Shown here one piece after another: positions 25,247-33,549 of a stretch of 35,397 nt of DNA. The translations under genes were made by a program, and so were the position numbers. Origin of the DNA: Bacteroidales bacterium (lineage in GTDB: Bacteria; Bacteroidota; Bacteroidia; Bacteroidales; UBA3824); the NCBI GenBank assembly GCA_017541145.1, contig JAFXZT010000023.1, positions 1 through 35,397 on the forward strand, read 5' to 3'. The stretch's first letter is position 1. The number at the start of each line of letters is the position of its first letter. The notes below the pieces were generated by a model. That model was not told where the DNA came from. It saw only the letters and a program-made list of their open reading frames with translations, and ran no database searches.

Positions 25247-26665
25247 ATGAGAAAATCAATATACGGAATAATTATAGGACTAAGCATCAACGCAAATATT
25301 ACCACGGCTCAAGATTTGAATTTCAACAGCGAAAATTTCAAAGAAATGGAATTAACAATGCCGGACGGTAAAGTTGTAAAATACAAAGCTTACGAAAAAA
25401 TATATTATGTAACAAATATTCAAGACGAAGCATCTCAATCACTTAACATCTACGTTCCTGAAAATTGCAAAAAAAATGCGCCGATATTTTTAAAAACATA
25501 CGTTGGCGGTTACCTCGCATCCAAAGCCAAACAACCATCGGCAAACGATGCTACAGGACGCGCTCTTGAAGAAGGTTACGTAGTTTGTATTCCGGGAAGC
25601 AGAGGTAGTAACTCATTCTATCACAAGGATATACTCAACAAAAGAGGCAATCCGAGCGGAGAATTTGAAACCATTTATATCGGAAAACTTCCGGCGGGAC
25701 TTCTCGACCTGAAAGCCGCAATAAGATATTTGAAATTCAACGACGACAAAATTCCGGGTAACTCTCAGAAAATCATTACAGACGGCACTTCAGCCGGCGG
25801 TGCGATGTCGTCGCTGCTCGGCGCTACCGGAAATCATCCGGATTACGAACGACTACTTAACGAAATGGGTGCGGCAAAAGCCTCCGACAATATTTGGGCT
25901 GCCGTATGTTATTGTCCCATAACAGATTTGGATCACGCCGACATGGCTTACGAATGGCTTTACAAGTCAACTAACAACAATTTAAGAAATCTAAACAGCA
26001 GTCAGAAAAAAACTTCGGAAGCACTTGCTGCGCTTTATCCCGAATATATCAATTCGCTCAATTTGAAAAATCCGAAAACCGGCGAACAAATTACGGACAA
26101 AAATTACATGAAATATTTGGAATCATGGATTTTGAAATCCGCCGAAAAAGCTATGAATCAAGAAATTGAGTTAGGCGATACAATGGGTTTGATTTTTTAC
26201 GACGAATCAAAAGTCAGCCAATATATTTTGGGTGTTGACATGAAAAAGTACGTAGAATATGTATCAAAATGTCAAAAACTAAAAAATCCGCCGGCATTTG
26301 ATGCACAAAATATCAACGGCAACTTGCCATCAGCAGAAAACAAAGCATTCGGATTGTCAGATGGTATCACACTGAATTTCACAGAGTTTGGCGTTGGTCA
26401 CGAAGTAGCACCTGAACTGAAAAAACGTGTAAAAATGATGAATCCGATGAATTATATCACCGACGACAAAGCTCAAAAAGCTCCTTATTGGTATATTCGT
26501 CACGGCTCAAAAGATCGCGACACCGGATTTCAAATAAGTCTTAACCTCGCGACAAAACTTATGAACAACGGTTACAACGTTAATTATTTCATCGAGTGGG
26601 ACAAGTCACACTCAGGCGATTACAATCTCAACGAGCTTTTCAACTGGTTGGAAAAATTGAAATAA
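25247..26665 (+). CDS. Secreted alpha/beta hydrolase, subtype-B tannase-like esterase
   Basis: A 472-residue exported enzyme (signal peptide 1-21, TTA-Q). It has the alpha/beta hydrolase nucleophile elbow TDGTSAGGAMSSLLGA, with Ser182. CIPGSRGSNSFYH at about 114-126 matches the oxyanion region of bacterial tannases. The acid is in YIRHGSKDRDTGFQISLNLA (Asp423 or Asp425) and the base is His455 in WDKSHSGDYN near the C-terminus. The large insertion between nucleophile and acid forms the lid domain typical of subtype-B tannases and related feruloyl or gallate esterases. The substrate is probably an ester of a plant phenolic or other carboxylic ester. It is monocistronic, and the MATE gene on the opposite strand ends only 3 bases away. 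Confidence 0.8.
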   Translation: MRKSIYGIIIGLSINANITTAQDLNFNSENFKEMELTMPDGKVVKYKAYEKIYYVTNIQDEASQSLNIYVPENCKKNAPIFLKTYVGGYLASKAKQPSANDATGRALEEGYVVCIPGSRGSNSFYHKDILNKRGNPSGEFETIYIGKLPAGLLDLKAAIRYLKFNDDKIPGNSQKIITDGTSAGGAMSSLLGATGNHPDYERLLNEMGAAKASDNIWAAVCYCPITDLDHADMAYEWLYKSTNNNLRNLNSSQKKTSEALAALYPEYINSLNLKNPKTGEQITDKNYMKYLESWILKSAEKAMNQEIELGDTMGLIFYDESKVSQYILGVDMKKYVEYVSKCQKLKNPPAFDAQNINGNLPSAENKAFGLSDGITLNFTEFGVGHEVAPELKKRVKMMNPMNYITDDKAQKAPYWYIRHGSKDRDTGFQISLNLATKLMNNGYNVNYFIEWDKSHSGDYNLNELFNWLEKLK

Positions 26666-26668
26666 AAA

Positions 26669-28003
26669 TCAATTTTTAATCTTTTTGTAGACATAAATAA
26701 AAGCCGGAATCAAAAACAAGTCAGCAGCAACCCACGCCAAAGGATCACCAAGGCAAACACCCATAAATCCCAACGCGGGAACGGCAATGCAACTAACCAA
26801 AATTCGGGCTATCATTTCGGCAACACCGCTAAACAACGAAAGTTTTGTAAAACCAACACCTTGAATTGTATAGCGCAATATACAAAGAACCGCCAAAGTA
26901 ATATGGAAAATTACGTTAACATGTAAAAAAAGTTCAGTTTTGTCAAGAACCTCGATTTCGTTGCCATCCATAAACCACGACCCGAAAATACGAGCAAAAG
27001 GCCAAATAATTGCAAACAGCAACGCCGTGTAAATCAACATCATAATCATAGAATCTTTTACACCGTGAATAATACGGGAAATCTTCTTCGCCCCGAAATT
27101 TTGACCCGCAAAAGTTGCCATTGCCATGCCCATATTATCAAACGCACAAGTAAAAAACATCTTGATTCTCATTGCAGTAGTAAACGCCGCAACCGAAGTA
27201 GTACCAAGCGCATTGTTGGAATTTTGCAACATCATAGAGCCAATGGCAGTAATCGAAAACTGCAAACCCATCGGCACACCCACCGAAAGAAGATGTCCGG
27301 CATGTTGCCAACAAAATTTTTTCTCACCGTCAGATTTTTTCAAGACAGGAAACTTTTTCATCATAAAAAATCCGCACAAAACAGTTGCTACAAGTTGCGA
27401 AACCAAAGTAGCAAACGCCGCACCGCCGACTCCGAATCCAAATCCGAGAATAAACAAAAAATCAAGCGCGATATTAAGAATTGTAGCAACAATCAAAAAA
27501 TAAAAAGGCGTTTTAGAATCACCCAAAGCACGGATAACCGACGCAAAAAGATTGTACATAAAAATTGCCGGAATTGTAAAAAACGTGATTAACAAATAGA
27601 TGTAAGCACCGTCAAAAATATCGTCCGGAGTTGACATCCAAACAAGAATTTTTCGGCAAAGCAAAACAGTTAACAACATAATAATCAACGACATAACAAT
27701 TGATATTCTGATACTTGTGTTAACATAAGATCTCAACATCACAAAATCCTTTGCACCAAACTTTTGCGCTACAGGAATACCAAAACCGCCACAACAACCA
27801 TTACAAAATCCAAGAATAAAAAACAAAACCGATGACGACGAGCCAATAGCTCCAAGCGACTGAATATCAAGACTTTTACCGATAATAGCAGCATCTACAA
27901 GCGAATAAGTTTGTTGCAAAACAGTTCCCAACAAAAGCGGCAACGAAAATTTCAGAATCAACGGGAAAGGTCTCCCGACAGTCATATCTTTGGTAACAGC
28001 CAT
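26669..28003 (-). CDS. MATE family multidrug or metabolite exporter
   Basis: A 444-residue inner-membrane protein with about twelve hydrophobic segments, the usual MATE size and topology. It starts MAVTKDMTVGRPFPLILKFSLPLLLGTVLQQTYSLVDAAIIGKSLDIQSLGAIG, characteristic of the MatE Pfam domain. The repeated second-half motif (QFSITAIGSMMLQNSNNALGTTSVAAFTTAMRI) is also present. These carriers export drugs or other cationic compounds against Na+ or H+. The ATG is 1 base after the stop of the LuxR-type regulator. Regulator and exporter are therefore co-transcribed, and the regulator may control this exporter. Substrate is unknown. Confidence 0.94.
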   Translation of the reverse strand: MAVTKDMTVGRPFPLILKFSLPLLLGTVLQQTYSLVDAAIIGKSLDIQSLGAIGSSSSVLFFILGFCNGCCGGFGIPVAQKFGAKDFVMLRSYVNTSIRISIVMSLIIMLLTVLLCRKILVWMSTPDDIFDGAYIYLLITFFTIPAIFMYNLFASVIRALGDSKTPFYFLIVATILNIALDFLFILGFGFGVGGAAFATLVSQLVATVLCGFFMMKKFPVLKKSDGEKKFCWQHAGHLLSVGVPMGLQFSITAIGSMMLQNSNNALGTTSVAAFTTAMRIKMFFTCAFDNMGMAMATFAGQNFGAKKISRIIHGVKDSMIMMLIYTALLFAIIWPFARIFGSWFMDGNEIEVLDKTELFLHVNVIFHITLAVLCILRYTIQGVGFTKLSLFSGVAEMIARILVSCIAVPALGFMGVCLGDPLAWVAADLFLIPAFIYVYKKIKN

Positions 28004-28004
28004 T

Positions 28005-28664
28005 TTACAATTGTTTTACTTCATTGATATTCAACAATTTATTAGAAATAGCATAAATTGTCAACGCCGAAGCCGAATGAATCTGAAGCTTTTTGGAAAT
28101 ATTTCTGCGATGAGTTAAAACCGTATAAACCGAAAGATTCAAATCTTCAGCGATTTGCTTATTGGATTTGCCTTTTACAACTGAACGAATAATTTCCTTT
28201 TCACGTTCAGAAAGTTCACCATCTTCCACCTCATGGTTCTTATTGAATTTCATCAACTTATCAATAGTAAGATGAATATCAACCGGATCATCATAAAGAT
28301 TGATAACAGCCTCATACTGAGCCAAAACAGAAGAATCCACCGGAGCAACCGACAAAGCAATATAATGAACTTGTTTAGATTTTTTTTGACATTGCATTGT
28401 TGCCTCGGAAGCCCAACCGGGTTGAGGCTTACAATCGGAATTACACTGTTGGAAGTTTCTCACATCAAAAAACTTATCTAACATCGGATTAGTAATTATA
28501 ATATCGGGGTCAAACTCCTTAATATTAACGACTTGAGAAACATTGGCAACTTCTTGAAAAACGACTTCACAGTCCAATTCATTTTTAAGACAAGCAATAA
28601 TTCCAGCCCGCAAAAATTCGGAAGATTCTACTACAGTGATTTTTATAGATACAACGTGCCGCAT
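28005..28664 (-). CDS. LuxR/NarL-type response regulator with degenerate receiver
   Basis: A 219-residue protein. The C-terminal HTH (LuxR type) covers about 148-208: LSEREKEIIRSVVKGKSNKQIAEDLNLSVYTVLTHRRNISKKL. The N-terminal ~130 residues have receiver-like secondary structure but lack the phosphorylation residues. The acidic pair near residue 12 reads VVESSE, and the phospho-acceptor position reads DIIITNPML with Asn59 instead of Asp. Control is therefore probably by something other than phosphorylation. A cysteine-containing insertion (CNSDCKPQPGW, MQC) lies between 74 and 92. It is transcribed before and almost fused to the MATE gene (1 base apart). A good promoter lies upstream at 28690-28723. 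Confidence 0.88.
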   Translation of the reverse strand: MRHVVSIKITVVESSEFLRAGIIACLKNELDCEVVFQEVANVSQVVNIKEFDPDIIITNPMLDKFFDVRNFQQCNSDCKPQPGWASEATMQCQKKSKQVHYIALSVAPVDSSVLAQYEAVINLYDDPVDIHLTIDKLMKFNKNHEVEDGELSEREKEIIRSVVKGKSNKQIAEDLNLSVYTVLTHRRNISKKLQIHSASALTIYAISNKLLNINEVKQL

Positions 28665-28689
28665 TTGGATTTTGGATGTTTTTAAACTG

Positions 28690-28723
28690 CAAAATTAAAA
28701 AATTTCATCAAAAAAAACATCAA
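28690..28723 (-). promoter_or_regulatory. Promoter of the regulator-MATE operon
   Basis: On the minus strand, TTG (28723-28721), 23 bases, then TAATTTTG (28697-28690), in the spacing range of Bacteroidetes promoters. The start codon at 28664 is 25 bases further. Confidence 0.52.
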
Positions 28724-28918
28724 TCTACGGACTTTTGTATTTCTCTTTTCAATTCGGAAAAAATGAAAATTCAATCAGTAAATATTTATGTCTCTATTAA
28801 TAATTTCTATTTCCAGAAAAACGTCAAACAAAAGCATCACTACAAAGCTCAAAATGATGCTAATGCTTATAAACTTTTCAATTCGTTTTTTCATTATGTT
28901 AAAATTTTAGATTGTTAT

Positions 28919-28967
28919 AAAAAAAATTCCGTTTCTCCCGTGCGGAGTCCGCACGGGAGAAACGGAA
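28919..28967 (-). terminator. Strong terminator of the dynamin operon
   Basis: A perfect 19-bp inverted repeat. The left arm 28927-28945 contains CCGTTTCTCCCGTGCGG, the loop is AGT, and the right arm is 28949-28967. On the minus strand it is followed by a run of 8 T (28926-28919). It begins 10 bases after the stop codon of the last operon gene. The stem is much longer and more GC-rich than its surroundings. Confidence 0.93.
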
Positions 28968-28976
28968 AGGAGAAAA

Positions 28977-30077
28977 CTACTTCAACAAATTCTTTTTTAA
29001 CTCTTTAAATAACAAGTTCTTCACATCTGACAATGTTTTTTCTGTTTTTTGCTTTGTTTTGGAGTCAAGATTTTCCAAATATTCCAAAGCACAAACATAA
29101 AGAGCACAATCAAATTCGTTGGTTTCTATTTTTCTAAGCGAATTATGTAAATCGCTAAACAATTTTTTTGTACTGTCTGGAAGGTCTTTTTGTGTTGCTG
29201 CTTTTGTAGATTTCGCACTTTCGTCGTAAACAAAAAAGATGCGTTTCAACAAGTTGATATTCGCAAACTTTCTCTGATACTGAGTAATCAAATCATAAAA
29301 TGTCAAAATCATAAAATCATCATTATGATTGAGAATCGCGAAATTTATTCTTTCAACATCGCAGACATTTTCTGAAAACTTCTTCCAAAAATCATTCTTT
29401 TGATTGTCCGCATCATTTTCCGACCCAAACAAAAAGTTGCCTACAAATTTAAGCAAATCATCAGAATCCGTTTTTTGAGTTTCAACATTTTGTTGAATAG
29501 TTTTCTTGTATTCAGCATACGGTGAATATTTCTCTGGTATCAAGAAAACATCATCCAATGACCTATACAATTCCACATCTATCACTTTCGGATGTTTGAT
29601 TTCTATTTTTTTAATCAATTTGTCGCCGTCAAGATAACGAAAATTATCATTTGGATTGTTCATAAACTCAGTTGCCCAATCATCTTTGACTGTCAGCGGC
29701 GGAACCTTCCTCTTTTGTGAAAAAAACAAACCGAGATTTATGTTTTTGTCCGCATTGTAATGGCTGTACAATGCCCGAAACCATTCCTGCTGTTCGTCGG
29801 TGTAACCACCGTCATTTCCGCCAAAAGTAATTTGAACCTCAGGCGTTTTAGATGATTTTATGCGGACAAGATAATGTACATCGTCATTTATCAAAATCGG
29901 AAAATTAAAACCAAAAAGTTCGGTTAAAAGTTCCTGCTTTTTTATGCCGAATATTATGCACCTATTATCTTTGCTGCAACGGTTGAAAAACGTTTTGCAA
30001 TACTGCTCAAAACCACCGCCTATCAATACGGATTCATTTGACAAAGCGGTTAAAATGTCTTTCTTCAATGCTTCCAT
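28977..30077 (-). CDS. Unknown protein, last gene of the dynamin operon
   Basis: A 366-residue soluble protein: no signal peptide or membrane segment is seen. I recognise no domain. The N-terminal half has mixed alpha/beta character (CIIFGIKKQELLTELFGFNFPILINDD; VRIKSSKTPEVQITFGGNDGGYTDEQQEWFRALY). The C-terminal third is helical and charged (KTKQKTEKTLSDVKNLLFKELKKNLLK). It starts 5 bases after the stop of the dynamin-like GTPase gene, so translational coupling is likely and a function tied to the GTPase is reasonable. It could be an effector, sensor or adaptor of the system; the sequence alone does not decide. Confidence 0.8.
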   Translation of the reverse strand: MEALKKDILTALSNESVLIGGGFEQYCKTFFNRCSKDNRCIIFGIKKQELLTELFGFNFPILINDDVHYLVRIKSSKTPEVQITFGGNDGGYTDEQQEWFRALYSHYNADKNINLGLFFSQKRKVPPLTVKDDWATEFMNNPNDNFRYLDGDKLIKKIEIKHPKVIDVELYRSLDDVFLIPEKYSPYAEYKKTIQQNVETQKTDSDDLLKFVGNFLFGSENDADNQKNDFWKKFSENVCDVERINFAILNHNDDFMILTFYDLITQYQRKFANINLLKRIFFVYDESAKSTKAATQKDLPDSTKKLFSDLHNSLRKIETNEFDCALYVCALEYLENLDSKTKQKTEKTLSDVKNLLFKELKKNLLK

Positions 30078-30082
30078 AATTT

Positions 30083-31843
30083 TCAGATTTTATATTTTAC
30101 TGTTTCAATAACTTCAAGGAGTTCGTCAATTTTTTTAGACAATTCATCCTTTTTATGTTTCAAGGATTTTATATCATCATTAATAGAGGACATATTGATA
30201 TACTCCTTGAATCCTTTTTGAATAGCAATATCTGCATCTTCAATTTTCTTAAAAATGTCATTCTCGAATTTTATCAAGGCTTTATTCAAAGCGTTTTCCA
30301 TGGCTTCTTTGGCTTTAATTTTTTCATTTTTGGTTTTACCAAAAATAGAATTCCAAAAGTTGACAAACCTATTTTTTGCCTTCTGAATTTTTGCCGCAGT
30401 TTTAACACTTTGACTGTCAAAAGATATTTGTTCCAACAAGTCATTAGAATTATTTAAAACCTCTTTTAAACTCTGCTTAAACTCTTTTTTTTGATTTCCT
30501 GAAACATTCAAATTTAAAATGTATTCTTCTGCAACTTCACGCAATTCTGTATTGTAATCATTAAATATTTCTGATACATTATTCCTAAGTACAGAACAAT
30601 CTTTTGCAATTCTGTCGCAAACAGAATCACATTCATCTATACTTTTAATGGAATTAATATCAAGACCTTGTTCGCGTTTGAAAGACTTAATCTCCTTTTC
30701 AATGTCCGAATTGCGTTTTTTCTTCTTATTGCGAATTTTAGAAGTATTAAAAATTGAACAAATGTCAATTTTGTTGTCTTCGTCTTTGCCAATAGAATAC
30801 ATAACAAGATTTTCCAATCTTTTAGGTAATTCCAACGATTTTTGTTTCAAAACGTCAAGTTCTTTTTTCAACTCAGCCGCCTTGCGTTTTTTTACAATCG
30901 GCGTTTCTTGATTTGATTTTTGTATTGCAATTTTTTGCACGGTGATTTTTTGCAAAATTCTTTCGCGAACTTTGTCAACCAAAGCATTATCCTTATTGCT
31001 TACAACAATAATATCATCAGTATCGCCAATATTAGGAAAATGTTTGGCAACTTCACTTTTTGCTTTCTCTATAATTTTAGTCATATCACCTTTGCAACTT
31101 GCATAAGTGTTGTGTCCCTCAGCCAAATCATAAAAAGTCAGAACAACTATTTTGGGACTGCTCACTTTTAATAAGAACTTATTTACAACGGCAGCGGATT
31201 CTTCTATTTCGGTAATTTTAATTGCAACAACCACCAAATCAACTTTTTCAACATACTCTCTCGCCATTGCAGAATCGTCAAAATAAGGACCGCCAAGACC
31301 GGGCATGTCAATCAGTTGAATATTGTTCTGAAAAAAGTTTTTCGCAAGAGTCCGTTTATCGCCTACCGGAATTTTTGCCTCTAAAAAAGCAACTCCCGAA
31401 TTGTCCTCATTCTTACTCTGAGCAGTTTTTTGAAAATCTGCATATTCCGCAAACTGTTCACAATCATGTTCGCCGTTGAAATATTTGTATGCCGTAGGCG
31501 ATGAAATACTATCATCGAAAGCCACTCTGATAACTTTTGAAGTTACGACAGATTCGCCTTCGGGCAGTTTTTTATCTTCGTCCAAAAGAAAAAGACTATT
31601 CACCAATGCCGATTTGCCGTGCGAATAACGACCGAGCATACCAACGTAAACGGGCGACTTCAAAAGTCGGGAACAGTTGTCCAACTGTTCTAAAAGCGGT
31701 CTGGCGCAGTTGTAGTTGATTTCTTTCAAATCAGACTTCAATTTCGGCTCAAAACTGCTTATTACGTCATCGTCAAAAATCTTTTCGATTTCCGTCTTGA
31801 CAGTATCAATCTTTTTTTCGAGTTCTTTTGTTTGTTCTTCCAT
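30083..31843 (-). CDS. Dynamin-like GTPase, intact P-loop
   Basis: A 586-residue large GTPase of the dynamin superfamily. Residues 1-60 are an N-terminal helical segment. The G1 P-loop is GMLGRYSHGKSALVNSLF (GxxxxGKS at 71-78), with a switch I threonine near T101. The G3 motif is IQLIDMPGLGG (Asp179, Pro181, Gly182). The G4 region is VVLTFYDL, where TFYD replaces the usual TKxD, so base recognition may be relaxed. From about 310 onward it is nearly all coiled-coil or helical (stalk), ending in LKHKKDELSKKIDELLEVIE. No TM segment is evident, so membrane contact would be by lipid binding or through the TM partner encoded next to it. 12 bases separate it from the upstream pseudo-GTPase gene and 5 from the downstream gene. 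Confidence 0.86.
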   Translation of the reverse strand: MEEQTKELEKKIDTVKTEIEKIFDDDVISSFEPKLKSDLKEINYNCARPLLEQLDNCSRLLKSPVYVGMLGRYSHGKSALVNSLFLLDEDKKLPEGESVVTSKVIRVAFDDSISSPTAYKYFNGEHDCEQFAEYADFQKTAQSKNEDNSGVAFLEAKIPVGDKRTLAKNFFQNNIQLIDMPGLGGPYFDDSAMAREYVEKVDLVVVAIKITEIEESAAVVNKFLLKVSSPKIVVLTFYDLAEGHNTYASCKGDMTKIIEKAKSEVAKHFPNIGDTDDIIVVSNKDNALVDKVRERILQKITVQKIAIQKSNQETPIVKKRKAAELKKELDVLKQKSLELPKRLENLVMYSIGKDEDNKIDICSIFNTSKIRNKKKKRNSDIEKEIKSFKREQGLDINSIKSIDECDSVCDRIAKDCSVLRNNVSEIFNDYNTELREVAEEYILNLNVSGNQKKEFKQSLKEVLNNSNDLLEQISFDSQSVKTAAKIQKAKNRFVNFWNSIFGKTKNEKIKAKEAMENALNKALIKFENDIFKKIEDADIAIQKGFKEYINMSSINDDIKSLKHKKDELSKKIDELLEVIETVKYKI

Positions 31844-31855
31844 ATTATTAAGAGT

Positions 31856-33535
31856 TTACAGGTTATCTAATAAATTAATAGTCAAATCCAATAGGTTTTC
31901 CATTTGTTTTTCCTTCTGCCTAGTTCCCGAGTTGAAACTACGTTCAACTTCCTGAATTTCAGCAATTATCTTCTTATTGACTTTATCAATATTTTCTTCG
32001 GTTTTACTCCGTGGAAAACTTTTTTTCAAAGCATTTAATTGGTTAATAGTTTGCGTTTTATAATTGTTAAAAGCAATTTTTCTATTTTTTCTCGTAGTCC
32101 ATACAATTACCAATAATATCAGCACAGACAAAATAACTATCAAAAACATAACCGCCTTTGTAACCGAAGCCTGCATATTTTCATCAAGAATATACGAAAA
32201 AGGCCATGTCTGCGCTTGTCCTAAAAACCATGTCAAGGCGAAAATAACCGCTACACCTATAACGACAGCAATTAAAACACTCGGATTTGAAACAATGCTT
32301 ATTATATTTTTAATAGCAAGTTTTATGTAATGCCCTGTTTTGCCGACAAAATTTCCTAAACTACTAATATTTAACGGTTTATAAATGTTTTCAAAATCAA
32401 TATCCAACGAATTTATAAATGCGCTTTCAGTTGCGGTTTTCAATTGTTCCCGCATTTCGCTTTGAACAGAACTATGTCCGATTTGCTTTTCAATCAAATC
32501 TCTAAATTTGTCTTTGTAATCAGCGTAAAAACTTTCTGCGTTTTCAATATGATGTTCAAAACTGTTTTTCTTTTTCAGTTCGTTTCTCATTGAATCAATT
32601 TGTCCGATGTTTTCAGCACGGTTTACTTGAAAAATAGAATTGTCAATTTCAGCAATATATTTGCCGTATTGATTTTCAAGATTTGTAATCAAATGCTTTT
32701 TTAGGTTTTGAGACTCAGAACTTTTGGCAATTTTATCAATTTGAAAACCGCAATCATTTTTTTGCTCTTTTTCAATTTGATTTTTCAAATCCGACAGCAA
32801 AGGTTTCAACACTTTGCTGTGTTCGTTTATCAAATTATTGCGATGTTCTTCGATTTTAATTTTATCATTGCCGAGAGCGTTTTTGTCAGGATTTACAAAA
32901 TGTCTGATAAGTCGCACAATCTTTGCGACTTCATTTTGCGAATCTTCTTTGGTTTTAATAAAAAACAAATCTTCAAATTTTTGATATTTTTCGCATAAAT
33001 CGGAAACATTGTCAAATCCGTCTGTGTTAGTGAAAGCGATAATTATTGGAATGTTAATATTTTTATTTTCAACGATATAGTTCAAAAGTCGGGAATGAAT
33101 AGCATATTCTTCCGCCTTGATAACGATGATGGCAAGGTCAATATTTTCCAATGGCTCAAAACCTTTGTCACCAGAGAACACCGTTATTGAAATGTTTTTC
33201 TGACAGAAAAGTTCTGTTAAATCGTTTTCTGTATAAAAATTATTTTCTGAAAACGAAATGCAGACATCTTTTTCGTTATCATTTTCAGAAATTTTCCAAT
33301 CGCCGTTCAGTGAAAATATTTCATTAACCAACTCGGATTTTTCAGAATTGGAATTTCCTATAACTCCGACATTTAAAGGTTGCTTGATTAAATTCTTGAA
33401 TCTTTCAAGTTCGGTTTTAAGTACACGCAAACGGTTTCCTAACTCGCTATTTTCAAGCGGGCTTTGATTGAGAAACTTGTTGATGCAGTCAACTTGTTTG
33501 CTAAGATTATATATATGATTGTAAGTGTCCGGCAT
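31856..33535 (-). CDS. Dynamin-like pseudo-GTPase with two membrane segments
   Basis: A 559-residue protein with the same overall plan as its neighbour: N-terminal helix, G-like domain, helical stalk. The nucleotide motifs are damaged. The P-loop equivalent is GVIGNSNSEKSELVNEIF (60-67), with Glu65 in place of the glycine before the lysine. The G3 strand ITVFSGDKGFEPL lacks DxPG. The G4 equivalent AFTNTDGF has no lysine. Two hydrophobic segments at about 418-440 and 457-480 form a membrane hairpin within the stalk, as in bacterial dynamin-like proteins with a paddle or membrane insertion. It probably anchors the active GTPase at the inner membrane as a non-hydrolysing heteromer partner. It starts 14 bases after the preceding gene. 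Confidence 0.8.
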   Translation of the reverse strand: MPDTYNHIYNLSKQVDCINKFLNQSPLENSELGNRLRVLKTELERFKNLIKQPLNVGVIGNSNSEKSELVNEIFSLNGDWKISENDNEKDVCISFSENNFYTENDLTELFCQKNISITVFSGDKGFEPLENIDLAIIVIKAEEYAIHSRLLNYIVENKNINIPIIIAFTNTDGFDNVSDLCEKYQKFEDLFFIKTKEDSQNEVAKIVRLIRHFVNPDKNALGNDKIKIEEHRNNLINEHSKVLKPLLSDLKNQIEKEQKNDCGFQIDKIAKSSESQNLKKHLITNLENQYGKYIAEIDNSIFQVNRAENIGQIDSMRNELKKKNSFEHHIENAESFYADYKDKFRDLIEKQIGHSSVQSEMREQLKTATESAFINSLDIDFENIYKPLNISSLGNFVGKTGHYIKLAIKNIISIVSNPSVLIAVVIGVAVIFALTWFLGQAQTWPFSYILDENMQASVTKAVMFLIVILSVLILLVIVWTTRKNRKIAFNNYKTQTINQLNALKKSFPRSKTEENIDKVNKKIIAEIQEVERSFNSGTRQKEKQMENLLDLTINLLDNL

Positions 33536-33549
33536 TATGTTAATTTGAG

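Larger units (their letters stand above)
28665..28976. other. 312-base intergenic region between the regulator and dynamin operons
   Basis: Contains the promoter above and the terminator at 28919-28967. It also has a small inverted repeat, AGCATCA (28833-28839) and TGATGCT (28855-28861), of unknown meaning. The + strand frame 28676-29008 overlaps both the terminator hairpin and the end of the dynamin operon and is rejected as a gene. Confidence 0.6.

Noticed and set aside
26666-26668. Missing terminator between the convergent esterase and MATE genes
   Set aside because: The stops are only 3 bases apart and no hairpin was found. Convergent genes with overlapping 3' ends are common, so this was not scored as a finding.
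27065-27592. Plus-strand frame of 175 codons opposite the MATE gene
   Set aside because: A shadow of a well-supported membrane protein gene; composition (Lys/Arg/Asn-rich) is typical of antisense frames.
28676-29008. Plus-strand frame of 110 codons
   Set aside because: It covers the terminator hairpin and the 3' end of the dynamin operon; a chance frame.
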